The position numbers were made by a program, and so were the translations under genes. A DNA stretch of 64,000 bases from positions 1,968,220-2,032,219 of the forward strand of contig NZ_CP007128.1 of NCBI RefSeq assembly GCF_000522985.1. The letters are read 5' to 3'. The stretch comes from Gemmatirosa kalamazoonensis (GTDB taxonomy: Bacteria > Gemmatimonadota > Gemmatimonadetes > Gemmatimonadales > Gemmatimonadaceae). Shown one piece after another: positions 37,396 to 46,726 of this stretch. A model generated the notes under the pieces. That model saw nothing but the letters and a program-made list of their open reading frames with translations, was not told the origin of the DNA and searched no databases. The stretch's first letter is position 1. Each line of letters starts with the position of its first letter.

Positions 37396-38738
37396 CGGAA
37401 GTAGAACCGCGTCCAGACGGCGATGGCGCCGCAGGTGCGAGCGTCCGCGTTCGCGCGCGTGAACTCGACCGGCACGCCGAACGCGCGCGGGTACACCTCG
37501 ACGAACGCGACCTCGCCCGGCCGCAGCATGCCGAGGTGCTCGGAGTCCGTGGGCGCGTCGTCGATCCAGATCGCGGGGACGCAGCGTCCACCGGTGAGGG
37601 AGCGCATCGACAGCACGAACCGGTTCGCGGTCGTGCCGCGCGCCGGCTCGACGTACGTGCCGGGGAAGTCGCCGAGCACGCGGGCCATCGTGCCGTGCGA
37701 GCCGATCTCGGTGGAGTCGCGGAAGTAGCCGCCGCCGAGCCTGCGCCGCTCCTCGAGCCGCTCGACGCGCCGCCGCACGGTGGGCGAGCCGATGACGCGC
37801 ACGACCTCGAGCGTCGTGAGGCGGTGCATGCGCACGAGCACCGACGCGCTCTCCCCATCGGCGACGTCGACGACCGCCGTGACGGGAGACATGCCGATCG
37901 CGAGGACCTCGACCTGGCGCGTGCCGGTCGGCACGCCGCGGATGGTGAACCGCCCGGCGCTGTCGGTGCGGGCTTCCTCGGTCGCCTCGTTCGTCGCGAC
38001 GCGCGCCCCGAGCACCGGGACGCCCGCGGAATCGGTGACGACGCCGCTGATCTCGCCGCGCGCGGTGCCGGCGACGCCGGTGAGCGGCGACACGCGCAGG
38101 TCGCGGCGCAGCACGCGCGGATGATCGGGCGGCAGATCGATGACGCCGCTCGACGCGGAGTCGGTGATGGCCTGGATGCGCAGCGCGACGTCGGTAGGCA
38201 CGCCGCACACGCGATAGCCACCGGTCGCGTTCGAGCGCGTGGTGCCGCGCCACTCGCGCTGCTGCAGCTTGCGGCGTCCCACCACGCCGAGCTGCAGCCA
38301 GTTCAGGTCGACCGTCGCGTTCGCGACCGTGGCGCCGCGCGCGTCGGCGACGCTGCCGTACACGAACCCGCTGTCGTTCGGCGGCGTGGCGGTGCCGCAC
38401 ACGCCTCGCCAGAGCGTGGCGAACGACGGCGACGCGAGCGTGAACTCGGCCGCGCTCTCGGTCACGACGGCGGGCGCGGAGAGGCCGAAGATGCCGACCG
38501 CGTCGAGCGCGGCGTGCTGCAGGGTGAGCGTGTAGCGGCCCGGCGCGACACTGTCGAAGCGGAAGCGGCCGCGCGCGTCGGTGATGGTGCTGCGGTCGCC
38601 GTCGAGCGCGACGAACGCCTCGACGAGCGGCACGCCGCGAATGCTGTCGAACGCGACGCCGCGCACCGTCACCACGGTCTGCGCGCCGAGCGCCGAGCCG
38701 AGCGAGAGGTACAGCACCGTGCCGAGCAGGAAGCGCAT
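37392..38738 (-). CDS. regulatory-like-domain protein with terminal plug-like segment
   Basis: A 448-residue exported protein. It contains at least two carboxypeptidase-regulatory-like (CarboxypepD_reg) domains: VRGVAFDSIRGVPLVEAFVA and GEISGVVTDSAGVPVLGARV. A region with an arginine-rich helix (RRRVERLEERRR) follows, and it ends with CVPAIWIDDAPTDSEHLGML and VAFVEVYPRAFGVPVEF. The final order matches part of a TonB plug without a barrel. The initiator ATG shares one base with the previous stop (TGATG). It is in one operon with its larger paralogue and the glycosyltransferase. The role is probably surface display or sensing; it is not known. Confidence 0.75.
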   Translation of the reverse strand: MRFLLGTVLYLSLGSALGAQTVVTVRGVAFDSIRGVPLVEAFVALDGDRSTITDARGRFRFDSVAPGRYTLTLQHAALDAVGIFGLSAPAVVTESAAEFTLASPSFATLWRGVCGTATPPNDSGFVYGSVADARGATVANATVDLNWLQLGVVGRRKLQQREWRGTTRSNATGGYRVCGVPTDVALRIQAITDSASSGVIDLPPDHPRVLRRDLRVSPLTGVAGTARGEISGVVTDSAGVPVLGARVATNEATEEARTDSAGRFTIRGVPTGTRQVEVLAIGMSPVTAVVDVADGESASVLVRMHRLTTLEVVRVIGSPTVRRRVERLEERRRLGGGYFRDSTEIGSHGTMARVLGDFPGTYVEPARGTTANRFVLSMRSLTGGRCVPAIWIDDAPTDSEHLGMLRPGEVAFVEVYPRAFGVPVEFTRANADARTCGAIAVWTRFYFR

Positions 38739-40672
38739 CAGCGAGCGGGTTCGAGGGTGAGGAAGATGCGGCGGTCGGTCGTGCCGTTAGGCGCGAACGG
38801 GAGGCGCGCGTCGATCGCGCGGAAGCCCGGGAAGCGCACGAGCACGCGATGCTCCCCCGCCGGCACGTCCGTCATGCGGAACGCGCCCCGCTCGTCGGTC
38901 GACACGCGGCGCGCGATCTCCGGCATCGCGACCTCGGCGCCGGCGATCGGCCGCAGCGTGGCGTCGTCGAGCACCACGCCGCGGAACATCGCGCCGCGGT
39001 CGGCGCGCCGGTCGAGCACGAGCCGCGCGCGCGCGACGCGATCGCCGACGCCGATGGTGACCGGAACGGGGTCGGCGCCGAGATCGCCGCCCGCGGCGCG
39101 CAGCACGAGCGGCGTCGCGCGCGGGAGGCCGCAGAGTCGGAACGTGCCCTGCGCGTCGGACGGCGCCTCGCGCCACCGCACGCGCGCGGCGCTGTCCTCC
39201 GCCGCACGCTCGGTCCACTCCGCGATGACGCGCACGCCGCGCGGGACCGCCGTGTCGCCGGCGGCGGCGACGGTGCCGAAGACCACGCCGTCCGACGGCC
39301 GCAGCGTCGTCGCGCCGCACAGCATGGCGAGCACGCGCACGGGGCTCGCGACGCGCACGCGCACCGGCGGCGCGCCCTCGGCCAGCGTGACGGTGACGCG
39401 CTGCGCGGCGACGAGCGAGTCGAGGGCCGGCGTGTGGACCTCCACCGTGTACTCGCCGGGGATCACGCCCTCGACACGGAAGCGGCCCGCGGTGTCCGTG
39501 CGCGCCTCGTGTCGCGTGCCGAGCAGCGCGACGCGCGCGTCGGCGATCGGCGCGTTCGTCGCCGAGTCGAGCACGGAGCCGACGACGACGAGCGGCGTAC
39601 TCGCCCACACCGTGTCGCGGCCGAGCGTCGCGAGCGCGAGCTCGCCGCCGGCGACGCGGATGGCGGCGACGCGCGGCTGCGCCGCACCGCGCATCGAGTA
39701 CGGCAGCGCGGGCTCGAGCTCCGGCATCGCGATGCTCCACCGCGACACGGCCCAGGCGCCGTCCTTCATGCGCACGAACTGGATGGCGCCGCCGGCGCGA
39801 TCGCGCTGCACCTCGGAGACGTTCACGTAGCCGAACTCGAGGTCGCGGAGCTCCGACGTCTTGCGGTCGAGCCAGATCGTGCCGCGGATGTCGGCCTTGC
39901 GACGCGCCGGCACCGGCTCGAACGCGATGCCGATGCGCGACGGATCGCGCGACCGCGCGAGGCGGAAGCAATGATCGGTGAGGAACGTGGCGGAGAGCAG
40001 CGCCTCGAGCCCCGGCGCGTGGTACGTGGTCGAGCCATCGGCGTCGGACACGACGAAGCCGAGCCGGTGGAGCGAGTCGGCGGAGAGCTCCTTCCACGGC
40101 TGCACGACGTAGCCGAACCTCGCGGCGAGCGACTGGTCGCGCATGCGGCGCCCGTCGGGGTCGAGCACGCGGTCGTACGTGATGATCGTGGCGCCGAGCG
40201 AGCGTGTGGCGGCGGTGAGCTGGGTCGCGGTGAGCGCGCCGCGCGCCTGCTCCCAGAGCGCGAACGTCGCCGTCGCCGTGTCGGAGCCGACGCGGCACGC
40301 CGCGCGGTCGGCGACGCGCACCGTGTCGAGCGCGAGCGCGACGCCGGTGAGGACGAGCCGCCGGGTCAGCTCCTCGCCGGCGGCGAGCGTCACGGGCGCC
40401 GAGGTGACGGGGCGGAAGCCGATGCGCAGCGTGTGCACGCGGTACGTGCCTGGCCCCGGCGCGAGCAGCCGGTAGGCGCCGCGCTCGTCGCTGAGTGCGC
40501 GCGCCGCGACGGCGGACGACGCGTCGAGCAGCGTGACGACGACGCCGGGCACCGCGCGGTCGCCGACGTCGAGCACCGTGCCGCGCACCACCTGCGCCCG
40601 CGCCGCGGCGGGGAGGAGGAGGAGCGCGGCGGCGGCGAGCGAGCGGCGGCGGGGGGAGCGCGGCATCGGCAT
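38738..40672 (-). CDS. large exported protein with several regulatory-like domains
   Basis: A 644-residue exported protein, the first of a coupled three-gene operon. A signal peptide precedes an N-terminal CarboxypepD_reg domain (VVRGTVLDVGDRAVPGVVV). A unique central region of about 230 residues follows (RRKADIRGTIWLDRKTSEL), then further beta-sandwich domains: VVGSVLDSATNAPIADARV, VVFGTVAAAGDTAVPRGVRV and FRGVVLDDATLRPIAGAEV. The repeated GTV/GVV-D-xxxxPIxxAxV pattern is diagnostic of these Ig-like folds. The ATG at 40672 is the only start close to the signal. It probably sits in the periplasm or outer membrane; the partner is unknown. Confidence 0.82.
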   Translation of the reverse strand: MPMPRSPRRRSLAAAALLLLPAAARAQVVRGTVLDVGDRAVPGVVVTLLDASSAVAARALSDERGAYRLLAPGPGTYRVHTLRIGFRPVTSAPVTLAAGEELTRRLVLTGVALALDTVRVADRAACRVGSDTATATFALWEQARGALTATQLTAATRSLGATIITYDRVLDPDGRRMRDQSLAARFGYVVQPWKELSADSLHRLGFVVSDADGSTTYHAPGLEALLSATFLTDHCFRLARSRDPSRIGIAFEPVPARRKADIRGTIWLDRKTSELRDLEFGYVNVSEVQRDRAGGAIQFVRMKDGAWAVSRWSIAMPELEPALPYSMRGAAQPRVAAIRVAGGELALATLGRDTVWASTPLVVVGSVLDSATNAPIADARVALLGTRHEARTDTAGRFRVEGVIPGEYTVEVHTPALDSLVAAQRVTVTLAEGAPPVRVRVASPVRVLAMLCGATTLRPSDGVVFGTVAAAGDTAVPRGVRVIAEWTERAAEDSAARVRWREAPSDAQGTFRLCGLPRATPLVLRAAGGDLGADPVPVTIGVGDRVARARLVLDRRADRGAMFRGVVLDDATLRPIAGAEVAMPEIARRVSTDERGAFRMTDVPAGEHRVLVRFPGFRAIDARLPFAPNGTTDRRIFLTLEPAR

Positions 40673-40955
40673 GCGGCGGTGACAGCGGGGCGGTCGGCGA
40701 GGGTCCAAATTGCAGCCGGTCCAGCGGCCGCGCCACGCGGGCGGTGGCCCCCTCTCGGCCCGCGAAACGGTGGGCTCGGGCGTAAGCTGTGTGGCCGCTC
40801 CCGCGTAGCGCACGGCTTCGGCGAGTGTCGGACGCGGATCGCGCGGATCGCGCGGATTCTTTGATAGGCGGTCGGGGCGAGGGGCGAGCCTCGGCGCGAT
40901 CCGCGAAATCCGCGGAATCCGCGAAATCCGCGATTCAAATCTCTTGGAGGTCTGC
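40673..40955. other. intergenic region between divergent exported-protein genes
   Basis: Besides the repeat hairpin (40834-40932) it holds a weakly AT-rich stretch (TTCAAATCTCTTGGAGG, 40934-40950) that merges into the ribosome site of the FG-GAP gene. I see no coding or RNA gene. Confidence 0.5.
40834..40932. repeat. hairpin whose arms are CGCGGAT tandem units
   Basis: The left arm (40834-40858) has three CGCGGAT units with two-base spacers. The right arm (40898-40932) has four ATCCGCG units with two-base spacers. The units pair while the spacers do not, giving a 9-base periodic imperfect stem. It lies between divergent genes, so it is not a simple terminator. Confidence 0.75.
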
Positions 40956-43900
40956 TTGAAGAGGAGCACGTCCCGCATCGCCAGCGCCGTCCTCGCGACG
41001 GTCGTCGTCGCCTCGTGTCATCGCGACTCGGCGCCGAGGCCGTGGCACCAGATGCAGGGATACCGGTGGCGCGAGCTGGTGGTGGACGACGGGGGGAAGC
41101 CGGGGTTCACCGAGATGAGCGCGCGCGAGACGGGGATCCGATTCGAGAACGACGTGCCCGACTCGGTGCTGTTAGGCAACCGCATGCTCGCGCAGGGCGG
41201 CGGCGTCGCGCTCGGCGACGTGGACGGCGACGGGCGGCCGGACGTGTTCCTCGCGCGCAGCTCGGGGTGCTCCGCGCTGTACCGCAACCTCGGCGACTGG
41301 AAGTTCGACGACGTCACGCAGCGCGCGGGCGTGGGCGCGTGCGGGCGCCACGCGAGCGGCGCGGCGTTCGCCGACATCGACGGCGACGGGGACCTCGACC
41401 TCGTGCTGCTCGCGACGACGGGGCCCAACGCGATCTTCGTGAACGACGGGCGCGGGCACTTCACCGAGCACCGCGACCTCGGGCTCGATCCCGCGGGCAA
41501 GGGCGGCACGACGGTGGCGCTGGCCGACGTCGACGGCGATGGGCGGCTCGACATGTACGTGGCGAACTACAAGCCGTACAGCCCCGTCGACACCCTCGCG
41601 CCGCAGGAGCGCGCGCCGAGCCAGCTCGTGCACCAGGTGGGGCCGAACGCGTACGCGGTGGTGCCGGAGCGACAGAAGGACTTCAAGCTCGTGATGCGCC
41701 CGGACATGGGCGGCATGAACGTCACGATGCGCGGGGAGCCGGACGATCTGTACCTCAATCGCGGCGGCCGGTTCGAGCGCGTGCCGTTAGGCGGCGGCGA
41801 CGAGTCCTTCGGGCTGAGCGCGAAGCTCGTGGATCTCACCGGCGACGGCGCGCCGGAGCTGTACGTCGCGAACGACTTCGAGGACACCGACCAGCTCTGG
41901 ATCAACGACGGCCACGGCAACTTCCATCTCGCCGACTGGACCGCGCAGCGGCAGACGAGCAACTCCGCGATGGGCGTGGACGTCGCGGACGTGAACGGCG
42001 ACGGGCTGCCGGATCTGTTCGAGACGGACATGCTGAGCGACGACACGCGCCGGCTGAAGACGCAGATGCCGGCGCACACCGCGCTGCCGAAGCGCGTGGG
42101 CGACGTCACGACGCAGCTCCAGCAGCAGCGCAACACGCTGTTCGTGAACCGCGGGGACGGCACGTTCGCCGAGGTCGCGGCACTCGCCGGCGTGCAGGCG
42201 ACGGGGTGGTCGTGGGGGACGATGTTCCTCGACGTCGATCTCGACGGGCGGCCGGACCTGCTGGTGGCGAACGGCCACCTGTGGGACATCATGGACGCCG
42301 ACGTGCAGGAGCGGCTGCAGAACCGCGTGTCCGGCGTCACGTGGCAGCGCGAGCGGTGGGAGTTCCCGAAGCTCGCGCTGCACAACGTCGCGTTCCGCAA
42401 TCGCGGCGATCTGACGTTCGAGAACGCGAGCGTGGCGTGGCACTTCGGCACGGAGGCGGACGTGTCGCACGCGCTCGCGGCGGCCGACCTGGACGGCGAC
42501 GGGGATCTCGACGTGGTGGTGAACCGTCTGCGCGCGCCGGCGCTCGTGCTGCGCAGCGACGCCGCGGCCCCGCGCATCGCGGTGCGCCTGCGCGGCACGG
42601 CGCCGAACACGCAGGCGGTCGGCGCGCGGATCACGCTGCGCGGCGGCGCGGTGCCGCTGCAGACGCGCGAGGTGCAGGCGGGCGGCCTCTATCTGTCGCA
42701 CAGCGACTACGAGGCGTCGTTCGCGATGGGGACGTCGCAGCGCGCGACGCTGGAGATCGTGTGGCGCGACGGGCGCCGCACGCGGGTGGAGAACGTGGCG
42801 CCGAACAGGCTCTACGAAGTGGACGAAGCGAGCGTGGAGCGTGGAGCGGGGAGCGTGGAGCGTTCGGACGACTCCACGCTCCACGCTCCACGCTCCACGC
42901 TCGCTCCGCTCTTCGAAGACGGCAGCGCGCAGCTCGGAGGACACGTGCACACGGAGAACACGTTCGACGACTGGGAGCGACAGTTCCTGCTGCCCAACGC
43001 GCTGTCGCAGCTCGGGCCGGGGGTGGCGTGGTTCGACGTCGACCGCGATGGGGACGAGGATCTCGTGGTGGGCGCGGGGAAGGGTGGGGCGATCGCGGTG
43101 TTCCGCAACGACGGCGGGCGGCTCGTGCCAATGCGCGCCGGCGCGCCGACGTCGTCGGATCTCACCACGGTGCTCGGCGTCGCGGACGCGAGCGGGACGC
43201 GGATCCTGGCCGGCGTGGCGAGCTGGGAGGGGGGGACGCCGCCGTCGGTCGTGAGCGTGGGAGCGCGCGGCGGGACGCCGCAGACGGTGGTGCCGCCACT
43301 GCCGTCGTCGACGGGGCCGATCGCGTTAGGCGACTACGACGGCGACGGGGACCTCGACCTGTTCGTCGGCGGGCGCGCGGTGCCGGGGGCGTATCCGGCG
43401 CCGGCGTCGTCGTCGCTCTGGCGCAACGAGGGCGGGCGGTTCGTGCTCGATACGCTGCGCAGCGCGCCGCTCGACCACATCGGCCTCGTCTCCGCCGCAT
43501 CGTTCGCCGACGTGGACGGCGACGGCGACGCGGACCTCCTGCTGGCGCGCGAGTGGGGCTCGATCGAGCTGCTGCTGAACCAGGGCGGCCGCTTCTTCAC
43601 CGCCGCCGCGTGGGGGCTGGAGCGGTGGCCAAGCCGGTGGAACGGGCTCGCGACCGGAGACCTCGACGGCGACGGGCGGCTCGACATCGTGGCGACGAGC
43701 TGGGGGCGCAACACGATGACGCCCGCCGACCGCGCGCGGCCGCTCGTGATGCTGCACGGGCCGTTCGGGTCGGGCGGCGAGGAGGAGATGCTCGTGGCGC
43801 GCGACGATCCGCGCCTCCACGGGCTCGCGCCGCTGAACGGCTACGCGCGGCTGCGCGTCGCGCTCCCCGACCTCGGGCGCCGGTTAGGCACCTTCGCCGC

Positions 43901-44618
43901 ATACGCCGACGCGACGGTGGACAGCGTGCTCGGCGGGGGCCCGCGTGCCGCGCGCGTGCACCGCGACACGGTCGTGACGCTCGATCACATGGCGTTCCTG
44001 AATCGGGGCGACCACTTCGAGCCGATGGCGCTGCCGACGGAGGCGCAGATGGCGCCGGCGTTCTACGCGGGGATCGCGGACTTCGACGGCGATGGCAAGG
44101 AGGACGTGTTCCTGAGCCAGAACTTCTACCCGACCGCCGTCGGCCTGCCGCGCTACGACGCGGGACGCGGGCTGCTGCTGCTCGGCGACGGCAAGGGCGG
44201 GCTCGCGGCCGTGCCCGGCTCGCGCTCGGGGATCCGCATCTACGGCGACCAGCGCGGCGCGGCGTACGCCGACTACGACCGCGACGGTCGACTCGACCTC
44301 GTGGTGTCGCAGAACGGCGCGGCGACGGTGCTGCTGCACAACCGCGGCGCGCGCCCCGGGCTCCGCGTGATCCTGCGCGGCCCGGCGACGAACCCCGACG
44401 GCGTCGGCGCGCAGATCCGTGTCGTGTACGGCGAGCGCATGGGACCCGTACGCGAGGTGCAGGCGGGCTCCGGCTACTGGTCGCAGAACGGCGCGGCGCA
44501 GGTGTTCGGGCTCGACGGCACGCCGACGGCCGTGCAGGTCCGGTGGCCGGGCGGCGTGAACGTGCGGGTGCCGGTGCCTAACGGAGCGCGCGAGGTCGTC
44601 GTGCGGCGCGAACCGTGA
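40956..44618 (+). CDS. FG-GAP/VCBS and ASPIC-UnbV lipoprotein
   Basis: A 1220-residue lipoprotein (lipobox VVVASC) of the CRTAC1-like group. Many calcium-binding FG-GAP loops (DVDGDGRPDVF, DIDGDGDLDLVL, DLDGDGDLDVVV, DYDGDGDLDLFV) form two propellers. An ASPIC/UnbV module (about 545-620) separates the first propeller from the second, and another UnbV-like segment (VQAGSGYWSQNG) ends the protein. The TTG start at 40956 is supported by the ribosome site TTGGAGG six bases before it. Between the first UnbV module and the second propeller, residues about 625-650 are encoded by a perfect-looking inverted repeat. Members of this family appear in surface-exposed adhesion or binding proteins; the ligand is unknown. 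Confidence 0.9.
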   Translation: MKRSTSRIASAVLATVVVASCHRDSAPRPWHQMQGYRWRELVVDDGGKPGFTEMSARETGIRFENDVPDSVLLGNRMLAQGGGVALGDVDGDGRPDVFLARSSGCSALYRNLGDWKFDDVTQRAGVGACGRHASGAAFADIDGDGDLDLVLLATTGPNAIFVNDGRGHFTEHRDLGLDPAGKGGTTVALADVDGDGRLDMYVANYKPYSPVDTLAPQERAPSQLVHQVGPNAYAVVPERQKDFKLVMRPDMGGMNVTMRGEPDDLYLNRGGRFERVPLGGGDESFGLSAKLVDLTGDGAPELYVANDFEDTDQLWINDGHGNFHLADWTAQRQTSNSAMGVDVADVNGDGLPDLFETDMLSDDTRRLKTQMPAHTALPKRVGDVTTQLQQQRNTLFVNRGDGTFAEVAALAGVQATGWSWGTMFLDVDLDGRPDLLVANGHLWDIMDADVQERLQNRVSGVTWQRERWEFPKLALHNVAFRNRGDLTFENASVAWHFGTEADVSHALAAADLDGDGDLDVVVNRLRAPALVLRSDAAAPRIAVRLRGTAPNTQAVGARITLRGGAVPLQTREVQAGGLYLSHSDYEASFAMGTSQRATLEIVWRDGRRTRVENVAPNRLYEVDEASVERGAGSVERSDDSTLHAPRSTLAPLFEDGSAQLGGHVHTENTFDDWERQFLLPNALSQLGPGVAWFDVDRDGDEDLVVGAGKGGAIAVFRNDGGRLVPMRAGAPTSSDLTTVLGVADASGTRILAGVASWEGGTPPSVVSVGARGGTPQTVVPPLPSSTGPIALGDYDGDGDLDLFVGGRAVPGAYPAPASSSLWRNEGGRFVLDTLRSAPLDHIGLVSAASFADVDGDGDADLLLAREWGSIELLLNQGGRFFTAAAWGLERWPSRWNGLATGDLDGDGRLDIVATSWGRNTMTPADRARPLVMLHGPFGSGGEEEMLVARDDPRLHGLAPLNGYARLRVALPDLGRRLGTFAAYADATVDSVLGGGPRAARVHRDTVVTLDHMAFLNRGDHFEPMALPTEAQMAPAFYAGIADFDGDGKEDVFLSQNFYPTAVGLPRYDAGRGLLLLGDGKGGLAAVPGSRSGIRIYGDQRGAAYADYDRDGRLDLVVSQNGAATVLLHNRGARPGLRVILRGPATNPDGVGAQIRVVYGERMGPVREVQAGSGYWSQNGAAQVFGLDGTPTAVQVRWPGGVNVRVPVPNGAREVVVRREP
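42828..42904. repeat. in-frame hairpin repeat inside the FG-GAP gene
   Basis: 42828-42860 and 42872-42904 form a 33-base stem with one mismatch and an 11-base loop. The arms consist of GGAGCGT-type 7-base units. The repeat lies wholly inside the reading frame, in the linker between two domains, and adds about 26 residues rich in Ser, Arg and Glu. It looks like an insertion of the same class of hairpin seen between other genes. Confidence 0.85.
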
Positions 44619-44621
44619 CGC

Positions 44622-45899
44622 TCAGTGCCGAGCGACCCCGCGCACGCGCGACTCCGGCGCGACGACGCCCGCGATGAGCAGTCCCGCGGCGAGCGCCACC
44701 GCGGTCATCGTCATGCTGAACGCGGTCTGCAGCCCGACGACGGCCTCGCGGTCCATGAGCGACAGCAGGCTGCGGAAGCCGATGCTGCCGGGGACGAGGA
44801 GCAGGATGCCGGGCACCAGCACCACCGCGGCCGGCCGCTGGCGCCACCGCTCGTAGCCCGCGCTCGCGAGCGTGACGGCGAACGAGCCGGCGAACGCGCC
44901 GAGCTCCGCGCCCAGCGCGGAAGCGCCGAGTCGGCCGGCGACGTAGCCTAACGCGCTCGCGGCGACGATCCACGGCAGATCGCGCGGCTCCGCGCGGAGA
45001 ATCACGGTGAAGCACATCGGCGCGAGCACCAGCGCGACGAGGTTCGCCCACGCCGGAAAGTGCCACGGATCGACGGCCGCCGGGACGCCGAACGCCGCGC
45101 CGCCGATCGCGTTGCCGAGCGCGACGCCGAACACGATCGAGAGGAACGTGATGAACGCGCCGCTCAGCCGCGCCGTGCCCGACGCGAGGTGCCGCGTCGC
45201 GAGCTCGCTCATGGCGGTGGTGAGCGTGAGGCCGGGCATGAGCACGATGAGCCCGGAGATCGTCGCCACGAGCACGGAGAGCGGCCCGACGAGATGCGCG
45301 AGCCCGATCGCGGCGAGGCTCACGAGGAACGACGCGAGCGGCTCGAAGACGCGCCCGACGCGCGGGTGCGACTGCGCGACGAGCGAGAAGACGCCGAGCC
45401 CGAGGCCGAGGATCGACGCGACGAGGATCTCGTGCGCGCCGCCGCCGAGGAACTGGCACGACGCGCCGGACACGACGCCGAACGCCAGCGTCGTGAGCAC
45501 GGGGCCGTAGAGCGGTCGCGCGGCGACGATGCGGGCGATCGCCGCGCTGCCGTCGGCCGGCGCGACGCGGCCGCGCGCGACGTCCACCGACACACGCTCG
45601 AGCTCCGCGAGCTTCGCGAGGCTCACCTCGCCCGGCTCCACGCGCACGAGGAACGTGCGCTGCCGCCTGTCGTCGCCGAACGACGCCATGATCGACGTCG
45701 GCGTGGAGAAGAACTGGTGGCCCTTCAGGCCGAGGCGGTCGGAGGTGACGCCGAGGATGTCCTCCATCCGGCCGGCGGAGTAGCCGTGCGCGTGCAGTGC
45801 GCGCGCGAGCCCGAGCACGAACGCCACCGCGGCGGGATCGGGCTCGCTGCGGCGGCGTTCGATGAACGGGTACGACGTGGACTGGACGGGTTCCGTCAC
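44622..45899 (-). CDS. threonine/serine exporter-family membrane protein (ThrE-like)
   Basis: A 425-residue inner-membrane protein. A soluble N-terminal domain of about 120 residues (LALARALHAHGYSAGRMED-like, ISTPTSIMASFG) is followed by two membrane blocks. The first is typical of the ThrE (DUF1212) family: GSASCQFLGGGAHE-like, LIVLMPGLTLTTAMSELATRHLASGTARL. The second matches ThrE_2. Together they form an amino acid exporter for threonine and serine in the best-studied case. The substrate of this copy is not known. It stops four bases before the FG-GAP gene ends on the opposite strand and is next to a small barrel gene. Confidence 0.88.
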   Translation of the reverse strand: MTEPVQSTSYPFIERRRSEPDPAAVAFVLGLARALHAHGYSAGRMEDILGVTSDRLGLKGHQFFSTPTSIMASFGDDRRQRTFLVRVEPGEVSLAKLAELERVSVDVARGRVAPADGSAAIARIVAARPLYGPVLTTLAFGVVSGASCQFLGGGAHEILVASILGLGLGVFSLVAQSHPRVGRVFEPLASFLVSLAAIGLAHLVGPLSVLVATISGLIVLMPGLTLTTAMSELATRHLASGTARLSGAFITFLSIVFGVALGNAIGGAAFGVPAAVDPWHFPAWANLVALVLAPMCFTVILRAEPRDLPWIVAASALGYVAGRLGASALGAELGAFAGSFAVTLASAGYERWRQRPAAVVLVPGILLLVPGSIGFRSLLSLMDREAVVGLQTAFSMTMTAVALAAGLLIAGVVAPESRVRGVARH

Positions 45900-45963
45900 G
45901 GGGGCTCGCGGCTCAGCGGCGAAAGCTAAGCGAGCCCCCGTCGCCGCACGCGGCGCCGTGGCG

Positions 45964-46578
45964 TCAGAAGTTCACCCGCATCCCCGCGCTCCACGACGGG
46001 TTGTGCCGCGTACCGTCGATGAACGTCACGATGTCGCGCACGTCGGCCTGGAAGCCGAGCGCCGGCAGGATGGCGAGCCGCGCGCCGACGCCGGGGGAGA
46101 GCGTGAAGGCGCTCTGCGAGTCCCTGAACAGCGGCGACGGCGCGCGGAACTGCGCGTTCGCGACGTGCGTCGACAGCACGCCAAGCCCGAGCGACGCGAA
46201 CGGGTCCAGGCGCGCGCCGAGCGGCGTCGCGAACGGCCGCACGTCGGCGGCGAGGCCCAGGTGATACGTGGTCGCGTCGAGGTTCCGCGCGAGCGCGCGC
46301 TTGGGCGTGTAGCTCGCGAACAGGCCGAGGTCGACGTGCGAGACCCGCGAGGCGGCGTCGAACAGCGTCGGGCCGCGCCACATGACGCGCGCGCCGACGC
46401 CGGGGGCGTCCATGCGCCCGTCGTCGCCGGCGAAGTGGATCCGCGTGTACAGCGCGTCGACCGACGGGCGCACGAACGCGGCGTCGGACGAGTCGTCCTG
46501 ACCGGCCAGCCGCGAGACGGGCACGGCACCGAGCATCACGCCCAGCGCCGCCAGCCGAACGATGCGAGTGTTGCGCAT
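45964..46578 (-). CDS. small outer-membrane beta-barrel protein
   Basis: A 204-residue exported protein with a signal peptide (ending SRLAGQ) and alternating amphipathic strands ending with the terminal strand SAGMRVNF, as expected for an outer-membrane insertion signal. The strand pattern (about eight, e.g. VGARVMWRGPTLF, FASYTPKRALARN, PFASLGLGVLST) suggests an 8-stranded OmpX/OmpA-N-like barrel. I recognise no binding motif. A strong ribosome site (GGAGGAACC) precedes the ATG at 46578, which decided the start over a longer frame. It is next to the ThrE-like gene, possibly in one operon. Confidence 0.85.
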   Translation of the reverse strand: MRNTRIVRLAALGVMLGAVPVSRLAGQDDSSDAAFVRPSVDALYTRIHFAGDDGRMDAPGVGARVMWRGPTLFDAASRVSHVDLGLFASYTPKRALARNLDATTYHLGLAADVRPFATPLGARLDPFASLGLGVLSTHVANAQFRAPSPLFRDSQSAFTLSPGVGARLAILPALGFQADVRDIVTFIDGTRHNPSWSAGMRVNF

Positions 46579-46726
46579 GGTTCCTCCTGGTGATGCGACG
46601 TGGTGAAAGGTGAGCGGTCCACGGCGAGGCATCGCGCGTGCCCGCCGAGTCGGTCAAGATGACGGACGGCGTCGGTCGGGGTGGCGGGGGGCTGTCAGGG
46701 TGACAAAGGGGCCCGCCGTCAGAAGA

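Noticed and set aside
42828-42904. Fusion of two formerly separate genes at the hairpin in the FG-GAP protein
   Set aside because: The order propeller-UnbV-propeller occurs in known members of the family, so the hairpin more likely entered an existing linker.
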